Positions 17,104-27,207 of a stretch of 39,531 nucleotides of DNA are shown piece after piece. The first letter of the stretch is position 1. Each line of letters starts with the position of its first letter. Origin of the DNA: Intrasporangiaceae bacterium (GTDB lineage: Bacteria > Actinomycetota > Actinomycetes > Actinomycetales > Dermatophilaceae); assembly GCA_012838445.1 (NCBI GenBank), contig DUPF01000286.1, positions 1 through 39,531 of the forward strand, given 5' to 3'. The position numbers and the translations under genes are program-made. A model generated the notes under the pieces. That model was not told where the DNA came from. It made no database searches and was given only the letters and a program-made list of their open reading frames with translations.

Positions 17104-18274
17104 CGGGATCACCCAGGGAGTCCAACCAGGCGCGCACGCTCTCGTTGTGCTCACCGAGTCGCGGCGGCGGGAGGTGCTCGGCGCGCCCGCCGCCGAATGC
17201 GTTGTCGTCCAACCGGATCGGCGATCCCGGCAACGTGATGGTGCCCAGGACCGGATGGTCGACGTCGAGGAGCATGTGCTGCGAGGCGAGCTGGTCCCAC
17301 CCGTAGACCCGGTCCAGGGTGCGGACCTCCCCGGCCGGGACCCCGATCTCGGCGAGTTTGGCGAGCAGGTCGGTGATCGCATACTCCCGGAAGACGCCGT
17401 TGACGGTCTCGATGACGAGGGGCAGGTTGCGGACCCGGTCCGCGTTCGTCGCCATCCCGGGGGCCTGCGGGTCGATCCCGAATGCGGTCGCGAACCGGAC
17501 CCACAGACCCTCACTGCCGCAGGCGATCTGGATCTTGCCGTCGGCGCACTCGAACAGCCCGTAGGGGGAGATCGACGGGTGATAGTTGCCCTGCGCCCGG
17601 GCCACCTGGCCGGCGACGGTGTATGCGGTGCCCTGGAACGCATGGACCCCCACCACTGCGGCGAGCAGGCTGGTGCGGACCACCCGGCCGCGGCCGGTGA
17701 GGTGCCGTTCGTTGAGGGCGGCGACCACACCGAACGCGCCGTGGAGTCCGGCGAGGAGATCCGCGATCGGCACCCCGACCCGTTGCGGGTCGTCCGGTCC
17801 GGGACCGGTCAGGGACATCAGTCCGGCCTCGCCCTGGGCGATCTGGTCGTAGCCGGCCCGCCCGCCCTCGGGGCCGTCCTCGCCGAAGCCGCTGATCTTG
17901 AGGATGACGAGGCGCGGGTTGATGTCGTGGAGGTGCTCGACGGTGAAGCCGAGCCGGTCGAGGACGCCGGGGCGGAAGTTCTCGATGAGGACGTCCCCGG
18001 CGCGGACCAGGCGGGTGAGCACGTCGCGGCCGTCGTCACTCTTCAGGTCGAGGGTGATCGACTCCTTGTTGCGGTTGCAGGACAGGTAGTACGTCGAGAT
18101 CGGCTCGTCCTCCGGGCCGACGAACGGTGGCCCGTAGCCGCGGGTGTCGTCCCCGGTCGCGGCCTCGACCTTGATGACGCGGGCGCCCATGTCCCCGAGC
18201 ATCATGGCGGCGTGCGGCCCGGCGAGTGCGCGGGAGAGGTCGACGACGACGATGTCCTGCAGTGGAGCGGTCAC
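17096..18274 (-). CDS. Class III (CaiB/BaiF) CoA transferase
   Basis: About 392 aa, usual length for family III CoA transferases. Landmarks: VVDLSRALAGPHAAMMLGD at the N-terminus, NRNKESITLDL, IENFRPGVLDRLG, and the nucleophilic Asp143 in GYDQIAQGEAG. The enzyme moves CoA between carboxylic acids. The GTG at 18274 matches where family members begin. GGGAGG touches it directly, too close for normal initiation, and a -10-like hexamer is only 7 nt away, so leaderless translation is possible. It forms a two-gene unit with the carboxyltransferase fusion. Malonate is a plausible acceptor in the proposed pathway, but this is inference. A GTATGCGGTG word lies at 17621-17630. Confidence 0.9.
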   Translation of the reverse strand: MTAPLQDIVVVDLSRALAGPHAAMMLGDMGARVIKVEAATGDDTRGYGPPFVGPEDEPISTYYLSCNRNKESITLDLKSDDGRDVLTRLVRAGDVLIENFRPGVLDRLGFTVEHLHDINPRLVILKISGFGEDGPEGGRAGYDQIAQGEAGLMSLTGPGPDDPQRVGVPIADLLAGLHGAFGVVAALNERHLTGRGRVVRTSLLAAVVGVHAFQGTAYTVAGQVARAQGNYHPSISPYGLFECADGKIQIACGSEGLWVRFATAFGIDPQAPGMATNADRVRNLPLVIETVNGVFREYAITDLLAKLAEIGVPAGEVRTLDRVYGWDQLASQHMLLDVDHPVLGTITLPGSPIRLDDNAFGGGRAEHLPPPRLGEHNESVRAWLDSLGDPDE

Positions 18275-18280
18275 CCTCCC

Positions 18281-18326
18281 ACTCAACCATGGTCGCCCGG
18301 CCCGCAGACCTGGCACCCCCTGCCAA
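18281..18326 (-). promoter_or_regulatory. Candidate operator and -10 for the CoA transferase unit
   Basis: CTGGCA-CCCCC-TGCCAA at 18310-18326 is a one-mismatch copy of the TTGGCA-N5-TGCCAA repeat, starting 36 bp upstream of the start codon. On the minus strand TTGAGT (complement of 18281-18286) is a weak -10 candidate 23 nt further on. The distance from repeat to start codon (36 bp) is identical at hyuA. Confidence 0.55.
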
Positions 18327-18380
18327 AGGTCGGGGCGCGCTCTCAGCGGTCGCTGCCGGTGGCGTCGTGTGAAACCTCGC

Positions 18381-18447
18381 CTCGCCGAAGGTGGGCGATC
18401 GGTCGGTTCTGGGCGTGCTTTTCGACGGATCGCCCACCTTCGGCGAG
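18381..18447. repeat. 20-bp inverted repeat, probable terminator or palindromic element
   Basis: CTCGCCGAAGGTGGGCGATC (18381-18400) pairs perfectly with its complement at 18428-18447 across a 27-nt loop. It lies downstream of the exonuclease stop and about 100 bp upstream of the CoA transferase start, both on the minus strand. It can terminate the exonuclease transcript. Its size (67 bp) recalls the 65-bp element, but the sequence is different. Confidence 0.75.
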
Positions 18448-18527
18448 TGTGGGCGGCGGGCGAGGGGTCCCGCGGGCGCCGGGGTGTGGCGGCGGGTGAG
18501 GCGGGGTGTTGCGGTGGGTGAGGCGGG

Positions 18528-19252
<725 letters not shown>

Positions 19253-19264
19253 ACGGCCGGCCGG

Positions 19265-21145
19265 TCAGTCCTGGAACGGAGTGATGAAGGCGTTCGAGAG
19301 GGCCGCCTGGGCCTGGCGGACGATGGTGAAGGCATCCCGCAGGTGCCGCTTCTCGAACTGGCTCAACTCACTCGGGGGGACGTAGTTGTCCGGCTGCTGC
19401 CCGGCGCGGATCTGGCTGGCCTGGTGCCGGATCCGGACGTAGGAGATGAACTCGAAGGCGTCCTTGAGGTCGGCGATCGTCGAGCGGTCGAGCCGTCCGG
19501 AGCCCTCGATCGCGCTCAGTCGGGCCTGGGTGTTGACCTGCGGGAGGGCATCGGCGAGCGCATAGACCCGGGCGAGGTTGATGACGAGGGCCACGCCGCG
19601 GGTGCGCAGGTTGAGGGTGGAGACGTGTTCGCCCTCCTTCTCGAGGACGAAGCCGCGGAAGAACCCGATCGGTGGCTGGACGCGGACGGCTTCGGCGGTC
19701 AGGTGGGCCAGGAAGCGGGGGCTGGAGCTGGTTGCGGTAAGCACGCGCCGGTGCAGGGTGTCGAAGAGGCGGGCGTCGCCGAAGATCGGGCGCATGTCGA
19801 AGAAGACACTCTGGTGGAGCAGGGAGTCCGCGCGGGGGGTCTCGATCCACTCGCGGAACATCTCGGTCCACCCGGCCAGACCCTGCCGCCAGCTCGGGTT
19901 GGTCGCCATGACCCCGTCGGCGCACGGTGGGAATCCGCAGGCGGTCAGGCCGGTCGACACGAAGTCGGCCAGTGCTTCGATGTATGCGACGTAGCGGCTG
20001 CGGTCCGGTCCGGCCAGGACGTCATCGCTGAGGATGATGCCGTTGTCCTGATCGCTCGACAGGCCCTGTTCGAGGCGGGCGGCCGAGCCGAGCGAGACCC
20101 AGCAGAACGGTCCGGGGGCGTGGCCGAGGCGGGCCATCCCGAGCTCGATGAGGCGTCGTTCGAGGGCGTCGCCGATGGCGGTGAAGATCCGGCCGATGTC
20201 GTCGGCGGTGGCGTCCTCGCGGACGAGTTGGGTGACGATCTGGGCCAGGCGGGGACCGACGGCGGAGAGTTCCTCGACGGTCGTCATCTTCTGGATGTCG
20301 CTCGCGATGTAGACCGGGTTGGCCCGCTCCAGGCGCATCAGGTCGGTGCTGCTCACCATCCCGATGACGGTCCCGGTGGGGTCGGTGACCGGCAGGTGGT
20401 GGATGTTGCGGGCCACCATGGACAGCAGGATCTCGAAGGCCATCGAGTCCGCGGGGGCGCTGATCGGGTCGGCGGTCATGATCTGCTCGACCGGCTGGTC
20501 GATGTCGCGGCCCTCGGCGACGACGCGGCTGCGCAGGTCCCGGTCGGTCATGATCCCGACGAGTCGGTTCTCGGCCATGACGAGCAGGCTGGAGATCCGT
20601 TCGTCGCGCATGACCTGGGCGGCGGCCCGGATCGTCGTGTCGGGGGTGACCGAGACGGGGGCGCGTCGGATGAGGTCGCCGACGGTCGTCTTCAGGACCG
20701 CGGTGCCGCGCTCGGCGGTGTGCACGGACTGCAGCGCCAGGCGCATGGTCTGGCTGAGGGAGTGCTGGAAGAACACCGACCACATGGGTTGGGTCGTGGA
20801 CAGTTCCCGGAACACATCGCCCGGCATGACGAGGACGAGGGAGTCCTCGATCGCGGTGAAGGAGAACGGGACTGCTCCCTCGGACAGCAGCGCCTTCCAG
20901 CCGAAGCAGCGGCCGGTGTCGTAGCGGTCGACGAGGCCGCCGTTGGGGTCGCGGACCTCGACCGCGCCGGAGCGCACGATGAACATCTCGTCGCTGTTCG
21001 TGCCGGCCCCGAGGATCTCGGTGTCCCGCTTGTAGTAGCGGGTCGTCAGTTTGCGCGGCAGCTCCCGCAGCACCTGCTCGGGCAGCGCCTCGAACGGCGC
21101 GTGCGCGACCAGGAACTCCTGCACCTCGAGCAACTCTGCATCCAC
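19265..21145 (-). CDS. cNMP-binding / CBS / DUF294 nucleotidyltransferase-like protein
   Basis: About 626 aa from a GTG at 21145 (a TTG at 21157 is also possible; neither has a well-spaced ribosome site). Order: Crp-like cyclic-nucleotide-binding domain (about 15-130; DTEILGAGTNSDEMFIVRSGAVEV), two CBS motifs (about 155-270; MTDRDLRSRVV and MVSSTDLMRLE), DUF294 nucleotidyltransferase-like core (GSAARLEQGLSSDQDN, about 350-365) and a C-terminal helical domain. The GS...DxD signature appears complete. These proteins are thought to sense nucleotides and uridylylate or otherwise modify a partner, and are often linked to acetate permeases, which are not present here. Confidence 0.88.
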   Translation of the reverse strand: MDAELLEVQEFLVAHAPFEALPEQVLRELPRKLTTRYYKRDTEILGAGTNSDEMFIVRSGAVEVRDPNGGLVDRYDTGRCFGWKALLSEGAVPFSFTAIEDSLVLVMPGDVFRELSTTQPMWSVFFQHSLSQTMRLALQSVHTAERGTAVLKTTVGDLIRRAPVSVTPDTTIRAAAQVMRDERISSLLVMAENRLVGIMTDRDLRSRVVAEGRDIDQPVEQIMTADPISAPADSMAFEILLSMVARNIHHLPVTDPTGTVIGMVSSTDLMRLERANPVYIASDIQKMTTVEELSAVGPRLAQIVTQLVREDATADDIGRIFTAIGDALERRLIELGMARLGHAPGPFCWVSLGSAARLEQGLSSDQDNGIILSDDVLAGPDRSRYVAYIEALADFVSTGLTACGFPPCADGVMATNPSWRQGLAGWTEMFREWIETPRADSLLHQSVFFDMRPIFGDARLFDTLHRRVLTATSSSPRFLAHLTAEAVRVQPPIGFFRGFVLEKEGEHVSTLNLRTRGVALVINLARVYALADALPQVNTQARLSAIEGSGRLDRSTIADLKDAFEFISYVRIRHQASQIRAGQQPDNYVPPSELSQFEKRHLRDAFTIVRQAQAALSNAFITPFQD

Positions 21146-21234
21146 GCCTCGATCCAATCAGGTATGCGGTGCCACCTGAGCGGGTCCGACCGGTTCGTCG
21201 GTGGGCGGCTCGGAAGGGCGACGAGAGGCCCCGG

Positions 21235-21606
21235 TCAGCGCTTGATCCAGTTCACGACTCCGTCCGGGGGGTCACTGAGCATGAAGTACCCGACGACAGG
21301 TGGGAGTTCGTGGGTGCGCCATCGCCGGATCGACGATCGGGCCATGAGCAACCCGCCCAGGACCGCGAACGGGATCGCCGCCACCAGCCGCGGCGAGATG
21401 GTCCAGAGCCACGCCGGGATGGCCACCAGGCCCGCGGTCATCCAGAGATGGACCGGCCAGTCCCCGAGGCGGAGCGAACCCATCGGATAAGCGGACAGCA
21501 CTTCGACGCACTTGGCCAACGCGATGAGGAGCACCAGCGCCCACAGCAGCCACGCGGCCTGGGTGACGATCTCCGGCATGCCCCCAGTGTGCCGGATCGT
21601 CCTCAT
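21235..21606 (-). CDS. Small membrane protein, unknown
   Basis: A 123-aa protein from the ATG at 21606, which overlaps the preceding stop codon by 4 bp; a second ATG at 21579 (114 aa, GGGGG just upstream) is also possible. It has three hydrophobic segments (about residues 14-32, 48-66 and 70-88) and a short basic C-terminal tail ending WIKR. No family is recognised. The coupling suggests it is made together with the lipoprotein upstream. Confidence 0.65.
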   Translation of the reverse strand: MRTIRHTGGMPEIVTQAAWLLWALVLLIALAKCVEVLSAYPMGSLRLGDWPVHLWMTAGLVAIPAWLWTISPRLVAAIPFAVLGGLLMARSSIRRWRTHELPPVVGYFMLSDPPDGVVNWIKR

Positions 21607-22774
21607 CGAGGGACCGCATCCTCGCTGGTGTAGGGCGAGACCGCCCAGACGCGTTTCCCGGGTTGGGCCAGGTCCGGCTGGGTCGCGATGAGGGCGTCGC
21701 TCCCGTCGAAGGCATTGGCGATGGTGAGCAGGCCACCGTCCGGGAGGCATGAGACCGTGCCGACGAGGGCGCCCTCGTCGCTCGGGTCCTCCCAGACGAC
21801 CTCGGCTCCCGCCTCGACGGTCCACCGCCACAACGTCGCCGGATCGATGGTGTTCCACAGGACCGCGCCACCACACAGACGCACTGATCCCGCTTTCCCG
21901 CGGCCCAGCTCGATCTCCTCTCCAGCGGTGGTCCGGGCTCGGATCGCCACGTCGAAGTAGTTCACCCCACCCTCGCTGTTCGGCTCCGGCCACTCGCTCC
22001 AGGACACTATTCCGTCGGCAGCGACCCCCGCGAAGGACAGCCCGTTGTCTCCATCAGGGTGGGCTCGGTGTCGGTCGCCATATCCATCCAGTAGATGTCG
22101 GCGCAGGCGTCCTGCTCGCCGTCCGGCGACGCGACCGAGTCGTCCTCCCACGAAGTGAAGGAGATCGTCGTTCCGTTGCGTTCGACCCGTTCGATCGAGG
22201 TGGGCAGGCAGAAGAGAGCCGGACCAGTAGCGGCAACCGGCACCAGACAGGAGGCAGCGCTCCGACCGGGATCCTGCAGCTCTGACATGTATGCGGTGCC
22301 ACGGACGTCGACGATCTCCGGAATGAAGTCGGGCCACTCCCCGAGAACCCGTGGTGGCTCACCCGGGGTGCCTTTGATGAGCCGGGCGTGGTACGGCACG
22401 TCGTCTCGGTACTCCACGACGTAGACGGAGTCGCCGATCGGGACGACATCGTCCGTCAGCCAAGGGGATTCGGTGGCGTAGCCCCACGACGCATCGGAGT
22501 CGAGGCGCACTGCGCGGACGACCACCTGCGACTGTGGCACGAACTCGGTGATCGTGAACCAGCCGTTGCTGCTCGAGTAGTCGTTGAGGGAGTGCGGGGC
22601 CGGAACGATCTCATGCCAGCTGATGGCAGCGCTCCTGGTCGGCGAGACGGATTCGGTCGCCGAGGGAGATGCGGGGGTATCCGGCGGAGACGACGCCGTA
22701 TCCCCAGGCCGACCAGAGCAACTGGCGAGCATGAGCACACCGGTGACCGCCGCTGCCAGACACTTCCAGTCCAC
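21603..22774 (-). pseudogene. Putative lipoprotein, interrupted by a frameshift
   Basis: The N-terminal frame starts at GTG 22774 with a lipoprotein signal (MDWKCLAAAVTGVLMLASC; lipobox LASC) and a Ser/Thr/Pro linker, then a beta-rich extracellular region. It stops at 22007. From about 22043 the next frame carries clearly coding sequence (LSFAGVAADGIVSWSEW ... WAVSPYTSEDAVPR) to the stop at 21603, but has no start codon of its own. One missing G in the run at 22041-22043 would join them into a single 390-aa protein (…METTG+LSFAGV…). It is either a real one-base deletion, a sequencing error or, less likely, programmed frameshifting. Function unknown. Confidence 0.7.
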
Positions 22775-22883
22775 GATCCCTGCCAGGCCTCCCGATCGGG
22801 GGTTCGATGAGGCCAAGGTACTCCCTCGGGCTCAGCACGGGCAGTGGTTCCTCGCCGTGGATCGAAGCTTTTCCGGTCCGGGC

Positions 22884-24884
22884 TCAGAGCCAGTCGACGT
22901 CGGCGGCGTTCGCGCCGTCGGCGAGGCGCGCATACCCCGGTCCGCGGTCGAAGAACGGCTCCTCGCCCCGGTTCTCCCGCATGTCGGCCCGCAGCGCATC
23001 ACTGGCGGCGACGTCGATGATCGGGTCGTCCGTGGTCCCGGAGGCGACCACGCCGTATGCGTCGCGCGCCCCGTCGAAGGAGACCTTGCCCCAACGCAGG
23101 TCGCGTTCGACCTCGTCGTAGGGCCGGTCGAGCGGGTCGCCCCAGCCGCCACCGCCGGTGGTGCGGATCCGGATCACCTGACCGGCCTTGACGAACTCGG
23201 CGTCGGCGAGGGCGTCGACCTCGCGCTCGTCCGGGCCGCCGAGGTCGATCGTCACCTGGAACGGCGCGCCGGCCTTGCCGCCCTTGACGCCCCAGCAGGC
23301 GAGGATGGAGCGGTCGGCGATGGACATGAAGTGGGCGTCCTTGAGCATCCGCAGATGCTTCTCGTAGCCCAGGCCGCCGCGGTAGCGGCCGGCGCCGCCG
23401 GAGTCGACGGTCAGCCCGAGCCGTTCGACGATGAACGGGAAGCGGCTCTCGGTGAACTCGGTCGGCAGGTTCCGGGAGTCGGGGACGACGTGGATGGTGT
23501 CCTCACCGTCGGCGTAGTAGCGGCCGCCGGAGCCGCCGCCGAGGACCTCCCGCATGAGGTAGTCGTTGCCGTCCCGGTCCTTGCCGTAGACGCCGGTGTA
23601 GCGGATCGTCTCCTGGTCGGCGGGCATCCGGCCGTCGACCGCCTTGGCGACGACGCCGGCGAGGACGCCGAGCAGGCGCAGGATGACGAAGGTGCGGGCG
23701 TTCGTCGGCCCGGGATAGATCGGGGTGAGCAGGGTGCCCTTCTCCGGGAAGCGCATCTCGATGAGTGGCACGACGCCCTCGTTGACGTCGAGTTCGGCCA
23801 TCCGCTCCGGGGTGTCGGCGAGGTTGCGCAGGATGGGGGCGAGCCACTTCTTGAGGAAGTTGCCGCCGACGTAGTCGCCGCAGTGGTTGATCGGGCCCTT
23901 GGCCTGCGGGGCGGTGCCCTCGAAGTCGAGGATGAGCCGCGGACCTGCCGGTCGGCCCATCTCCGGGTCGGCCGGGGCGTCGCTGACCTTGGTCAGCGTG
24001 ATCCGCTGGGTGTGCAGTTTGGGCTCGTCGACCCCGTCGTGCTCGGCGTAGTCCTCCCAGACGTAGGTCCCGTCGGGGATCTTGGCGAGGATCTCGCGCC
24101 GGTAGGTCTCCGTCGTCGCGTCGAGGATCGCGTCGAACGCGGCATAGACCTGGTCGCGGCCGTAGCGCTCGAACAGCTCGGACAGCCGCCGGGCGCCCAT
24201 GAGGCAGGCCGAGCACTCGGCGTCGAGGTCGGCGGCGAGGCTGTCCGGCATCCGCGAGTTGCGGGTCATGATCCGCAGGGCGGCCTTGTTGGGGACTCCT
24301 CTGTCCCACAGCTTGATCGGCGGCACCGACAGCCCCTCCTCGAAGACCGAGGTGGCGCCACTCGGCATCGATCCCGGGCAGGCGCCGCCGATGTCGTCGT
24401 GATGGCCGAAGGCCTGGACGAACGCGACGACCTCGCCGTCGTGGAAGACCGGGACGGTGACGCACAGGTCGGGCAGGTGCCCGATGCCGCCCTCGGACTC
24501 GTAGACGTCGTTGTGGAAGAACACGTCACCCTCGTTCATCTCATCGAGGGGGAAGTCGCGGGCGACGGGGTGAACGAGCGCGGAGTAGGAGCGGCCGGTC
24601 AGTTTGCGCAACTGCCGGTCGTGGATGCCGGCCCGGAAGTCGTGCGCGTCCCGGATCATCGGGGATCGGCTGGTCCGCCCGATCGCGGTCTCGACCTCCA
24701 TCTCGACGCTGGCCAGCGTGCCCTGGACGATCTCGACGAGGATCGGGTCGACCTGAGTCCCCTCCGGGGTGAGCCGGCCGCCATGGTCGTATGCGGTGGG
24801 CAGGCCGGCGGGGTTGCTCGGCCGGGCGGTCACATAGTCCATGTCGACGGGTGAGACGGCAGTGGTGCCGAGGGGGCGGTTCAT
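22884..24884 (-). CDS. hyuB: Hydantoinase B / oxoprolinase-type subunit
   Basis: A 666-aa HyuB-family protein, at the long end of the family. Landmarks: DPILVEIVQGTLASVEMEVETA near residue 48, MIRDAHDFRAGIHD, HNDVYESEGGIGHLPD, HHDDIGGACPGSM, a GGGSGGRYYADGEDT stretch and TTGGGGWGDP near the C-terminus. HyuA/HyuB pairs catalyse ATP-dependent (or ATP-independent) amide-bond opening of hydantoins, 5-oxoproline, caprolactam or related compounds, or act as acetone-carboxylase-like subunits. The ATG overlaps the hyuA stop by 4 bp. The substrate cannot be told from sequence. Confidence 0.9.
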   Translation of the reverse strand: MNRPLGTTAVSPVDMDYVTARPSNPAGLPTAYDHGGRLTPEGTQVDPILVEIVQGTLASVEMEVETAIGRTSRSPMIRDAHDFRAGIHDRQLRKLTGRSYSALVHPVARDFPLDEMNEGDVFFHNDVYESEGGIGHLPDLCVTVPVFHDGEVVAFVQAFGHHDDIGGACPGSMPSGATSVFEEGLSVPPIKLWDRGVPNKAALRIMTRNSRMPDSLAADLDAECSACLMGARRLSELFERYGRDQVYAAFDAILDATTETYRREILAKIPDGTYVWEDYAEHDGVDEPKLHTQRITLTKVSDAPADPEMGRPAGPRLILDFEGTAPQAKGPINHCGDYVGGNFLKKWLAPILRNLADTPERMAELDVNEGVVPLIEMRFPEKGTLLTPIYPGPTNARTFVILRLLGVLAGVVAKAVDGRMPADQETIRYTGVYGKDRDGNDYLMREVLGGGSGGRYYADGEDTIHVVPDSRNLPTEFTESRFPFIVERLGLTVDSGGAGRYRGGLGYEKHLRMLKDAHFMSIADRSILACWGVKGGKAGAPFQVTIDLGGPDEREVDALADAEFVKAGQVIRIRTTGGGGWGDPLDRPYDEVERDLRWGKVSFDGARDAYGVVASGTTDDPIIDVAASDALRADMRENRGEEPFFDRGPGYARLADGANAADVDWL

Positions 24885-27055
24885 CGGGAGGCACCTTCCT
24901 TGAGGAAGACGAGATTGCCCCAGTCGTCGACCCTGACGTCGAATCCGGGATGGATGGGCACGGTCGAGCCGAACTCCTCGATGATGGCCGGTCCGGAGAA
25001 GGTGTCGCCGGCGCCGAGGCGTTCGCGGGCGTAGACCTTCGTCGGCACGTAGCCGTCGGCGGCGTCGAAGCACACCTCGCGGGTCGCGGTGACGGCCCGG
25101 TCGTCGAGGTCCCCTGCACCGGCGGGCAGGGGCATGATCTCGGGACGGGTGATCGGCCCGATGCCGGTGACCCGCAGGTTGACCCATTCGACGTGCTGGT
25201 CGGGGTCGCCCTTGAAGTTGTAGCCGTAGAGCTGCTGGTGCTCGGTGTGGAACCGCTCGCCGATGAGGTCGACGAAGGCCGCATCCACCGGCCCGTCCGG
25301 GGCGGGGACCCGGACCTCGAAGGCCTGGCCGACGTAGCGGACGTCGACCGAGCGGACGAACTGGTGCTGCTCGGGCGCGAAGCCCTCCTTGTCGAGTGCC
25401 TCGCGGGCCCGGTCGGTGAGCTGGTCGATGACGGTCTGGATGCTCGCGTGCTCGATCGCGGACTCCCGGGTGACGTGGGTCTGGACGTAGTCGTTCTTGA
25501 CGTCGACGGTGAGCAGACCGAAGGCGCTGACGTTGCCGGGGTTGGGTGGGACGACGACCCCGGCGAGTCCGAGGATGTCGACGAGTCGGCAGGCGAGCAG
25601 CGAGCCGGATCCGCCGAAGGTCGTCAGGGTGAAGTCACGGACGTCGAGACCCCGCTTGACGCTGACCTGGCGCAGCGCGTTGGCCTGGTTCCAGGCCGAG
25701 ATCTCGAGGATCCCGGTGGCGCACTGCTCGAACGTCAGGCCGAGCTTGTCGGCGAGCACCTGGATGCCGGTGCGGGCCGCGTCGACGTCGAGCGGGATCT
25801 CGCCGCCGAGCAGGTGCGGGGGGATGCGGCCGAGGGTGACGTGGGCGTCGGTGATCGTCGGTTCGGTGCCGCCGGTGGCGTAGCAGAGCGGGCCGGGATC
25901 GGCGCCGGCCGACTGGGGACCGACCTTGAGGGAGCCCTCGGGGGAGATCCAGGCGATCGAGCCGCCACCGGCGCCGACCGTGACGACGTCGATCATCGGG
26001 ATCTTGCTCGGATAGACCCCGACGGATCCCTCGGTGGTCAGGGTCGGTTCACCCTCGAGGACGACCGAGACGTCGGTGCTCGTGCCCCCGCCGTCGCAGG
26101 TGAGGACCTTGGGGAAGCCGGCCTGCTTGGCGATGAGCGCGGCGCCGAGTGCGCCGGCCGCCGGCCCGGACAGCACGGTCGTGATCGGCTGGTGGACGAC
26201 CTCGTCGGCGGACAGGACCCCGCCGTTGGACTTCATCACGTAGAACGGGATGCCGTGATCGGTCGTCCCGCCCGCGTCGCCGCCCGCACCTGTGTCACCG
26301 GCGCGGCTGCGACCGATGAAGTCCCACAGCCGCTCGCTGATGTTCGTGACATAGCGGGAGACACTCGGTTTGACCGAGGCGTCGACGAGGGTCGTCATGG
26401 AGCGTTCGTACTCGCGGTACTCCCGGAGCACCTCGCTGCTGATCGAGACCACCGCGTCGGGGTGCTCCTCGCGCAGGATGTCCCGCATCGCCACCTCGTG
26501 GGCGTCGTTCGCGTACGAGTGCAGCAGGCACACGCCGATCGTGTTGATGCCGCGGTCCTTGAACCATCGGGCCACGGCCCGGGCCTGCTCCTCGTCGAAG
26601 GGACGGATCTCGGTGCCCTCGAAGTCCATCCGCCCGGCGACCGTCCTGACCTTGTCGGCCGGGACGATGCGCTCCGGCTTGACCCAGAAGTAGGAGTTGC
26701 CGTAGCCGTCGGGGACCGACTGGCGGGCGATCTCGAGCATGAACTCGTAGCCGTCGGTCGTGACGAACCCCAGCTCCTCGATCTTGCCCTCGAGCAGCTT
26801 GTTCGTCGCGACGGTCGTCCCGTGGGAGACGGCGGTGATGTCCTCACCGTCGGCCCCGAGGAGCGCGAGGATCTTCTCGATGCCGTTGATGAACCCATCG
26901 GCGGGGTTGCTCGGCGTGCTCGGCGTCTTCGTCGTGACCTGCTCGCCGGTGTCCTCGTTGACGGCGACGACGTCGGTGAACGTGCCCCCCGTGTCGATGC
27001 CGATGCGGATCCGTCTGCCGTCGCTGGGTGCCTGTGAGGTGGAGTCGTCACTCAT
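24881..27055 (-). CDS. hyuA: Hydantoinase A / oxoprolinase-type ATPase subunit
   Basis: A 724-aa protein with the ASKHA ATP-binding fold: IGIDTGGTFTDVVAV at about residue 18, HGTTVATNKLLEG near 87, MKSNGGVLSADE, VLSGPAAGALGAALIA, and LTCDGGGTSTDVSVV. With HyuB it forms the ATP-dependent cyclic-amide hydrolase or related enzyme. The ATG at 27055 has no ribosome site but lies about 8 nt from a -10-like TTGAAT, suggesting a leaderless transcript. A perfect operator-like repeat is 36 bp upstream. In the proposed pathway it could open dihydropyrimidine/hydantoin rings or cleave an amide intermediate; this is inference. Confidence 0.92.
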   Translation of the reverse strand: MSDDSTSQAPSDGRRIRIGIDTGGTFTDVVAVNEDTGEQVTTKTPSTPSNPADGFINGIEKILALLGADGEDITAVSHGTTVATNKLLEGKIEELGFVTTDGYEFMLEIARQSVPDGYGNSYFWVKPERIVPADKVRTVAGRMDFEGTEIRPFDEEQARAVARWFKDRGINTIGVCLLHSYANDAHEVAMRDILREEHPDAVVSISSEVLREYREYERSMTTLVDASVKPSVSRYVTNISERLWDFIGRSRAGDTGAGGDAGGTTDHGIPFYVMKSNGGVLSADEVVHQPITTVLSGPAAGALGAALIAKQAGFPKVLTCDGGGTSTDVSVVLEGEPTLTTEGSVGVYPSKIPMIDVVTVGAGGGSIAWISPEGSLKVGPQSAGADPGPLCYATGGTEPTITDAHVTLGRIPPHLLGGEIPLDVDAARTGIQVLADKLGLTFEQCATGILEISAWNQANALRQVSVKRGLDVRDFTLTTFGGSGSLLACRLVDILGLAGVVVPPNPGNVSAFGLLTVDVKNDYVQTHVTRESAIEHASIQTVIDQLTDRAREALDKEGFAPEQHQFVRSVDVRYVGQAFEVRVPAPDGPVDAAFVDLIGERFHTEHQQLYGYNFKGDPDQHVEWVNLRVTGIGPITRPEIMPLPAGAGDLDDRAVTATREVCFDAADGYVPTKVYARERLGAGDTFSGPAIIEEFGSTVPIHPGFDVRVDDWGNLVFLKEGASR

Positions 27056-27062
27056 GGCACCG

Positions 27063-27107
27063 ATTCAACCCGGCCGGAGCCCGGCGTTCCTTGGCAGTCC
27101 TTGCCAA
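27063..27107 (-). promoter_or_regulatory. Perfect operator-like repeat and -10 for hyuAB
   Basis: TTGGCA-GTCCT-TGCCAA at 27091-27107 is the perfect form of the inverted repeat. On the minus strand TTGAAT (complement of 27063-27068) follows with 22 nt between and lies just before the hyuA ATG. The spacing is that of an activator bound next to -35. Confidence 0.65.
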
Positions 27108-27207
27108 CGAATGGCCCGGACGCAGTCAGACCTCGCCAGCAGACTGTGTGTGGGATGGGCACAGTGCGCTCGAGCGCGCGGGAGACACCCCTGGGCGTGG
27201 GCGAGCG

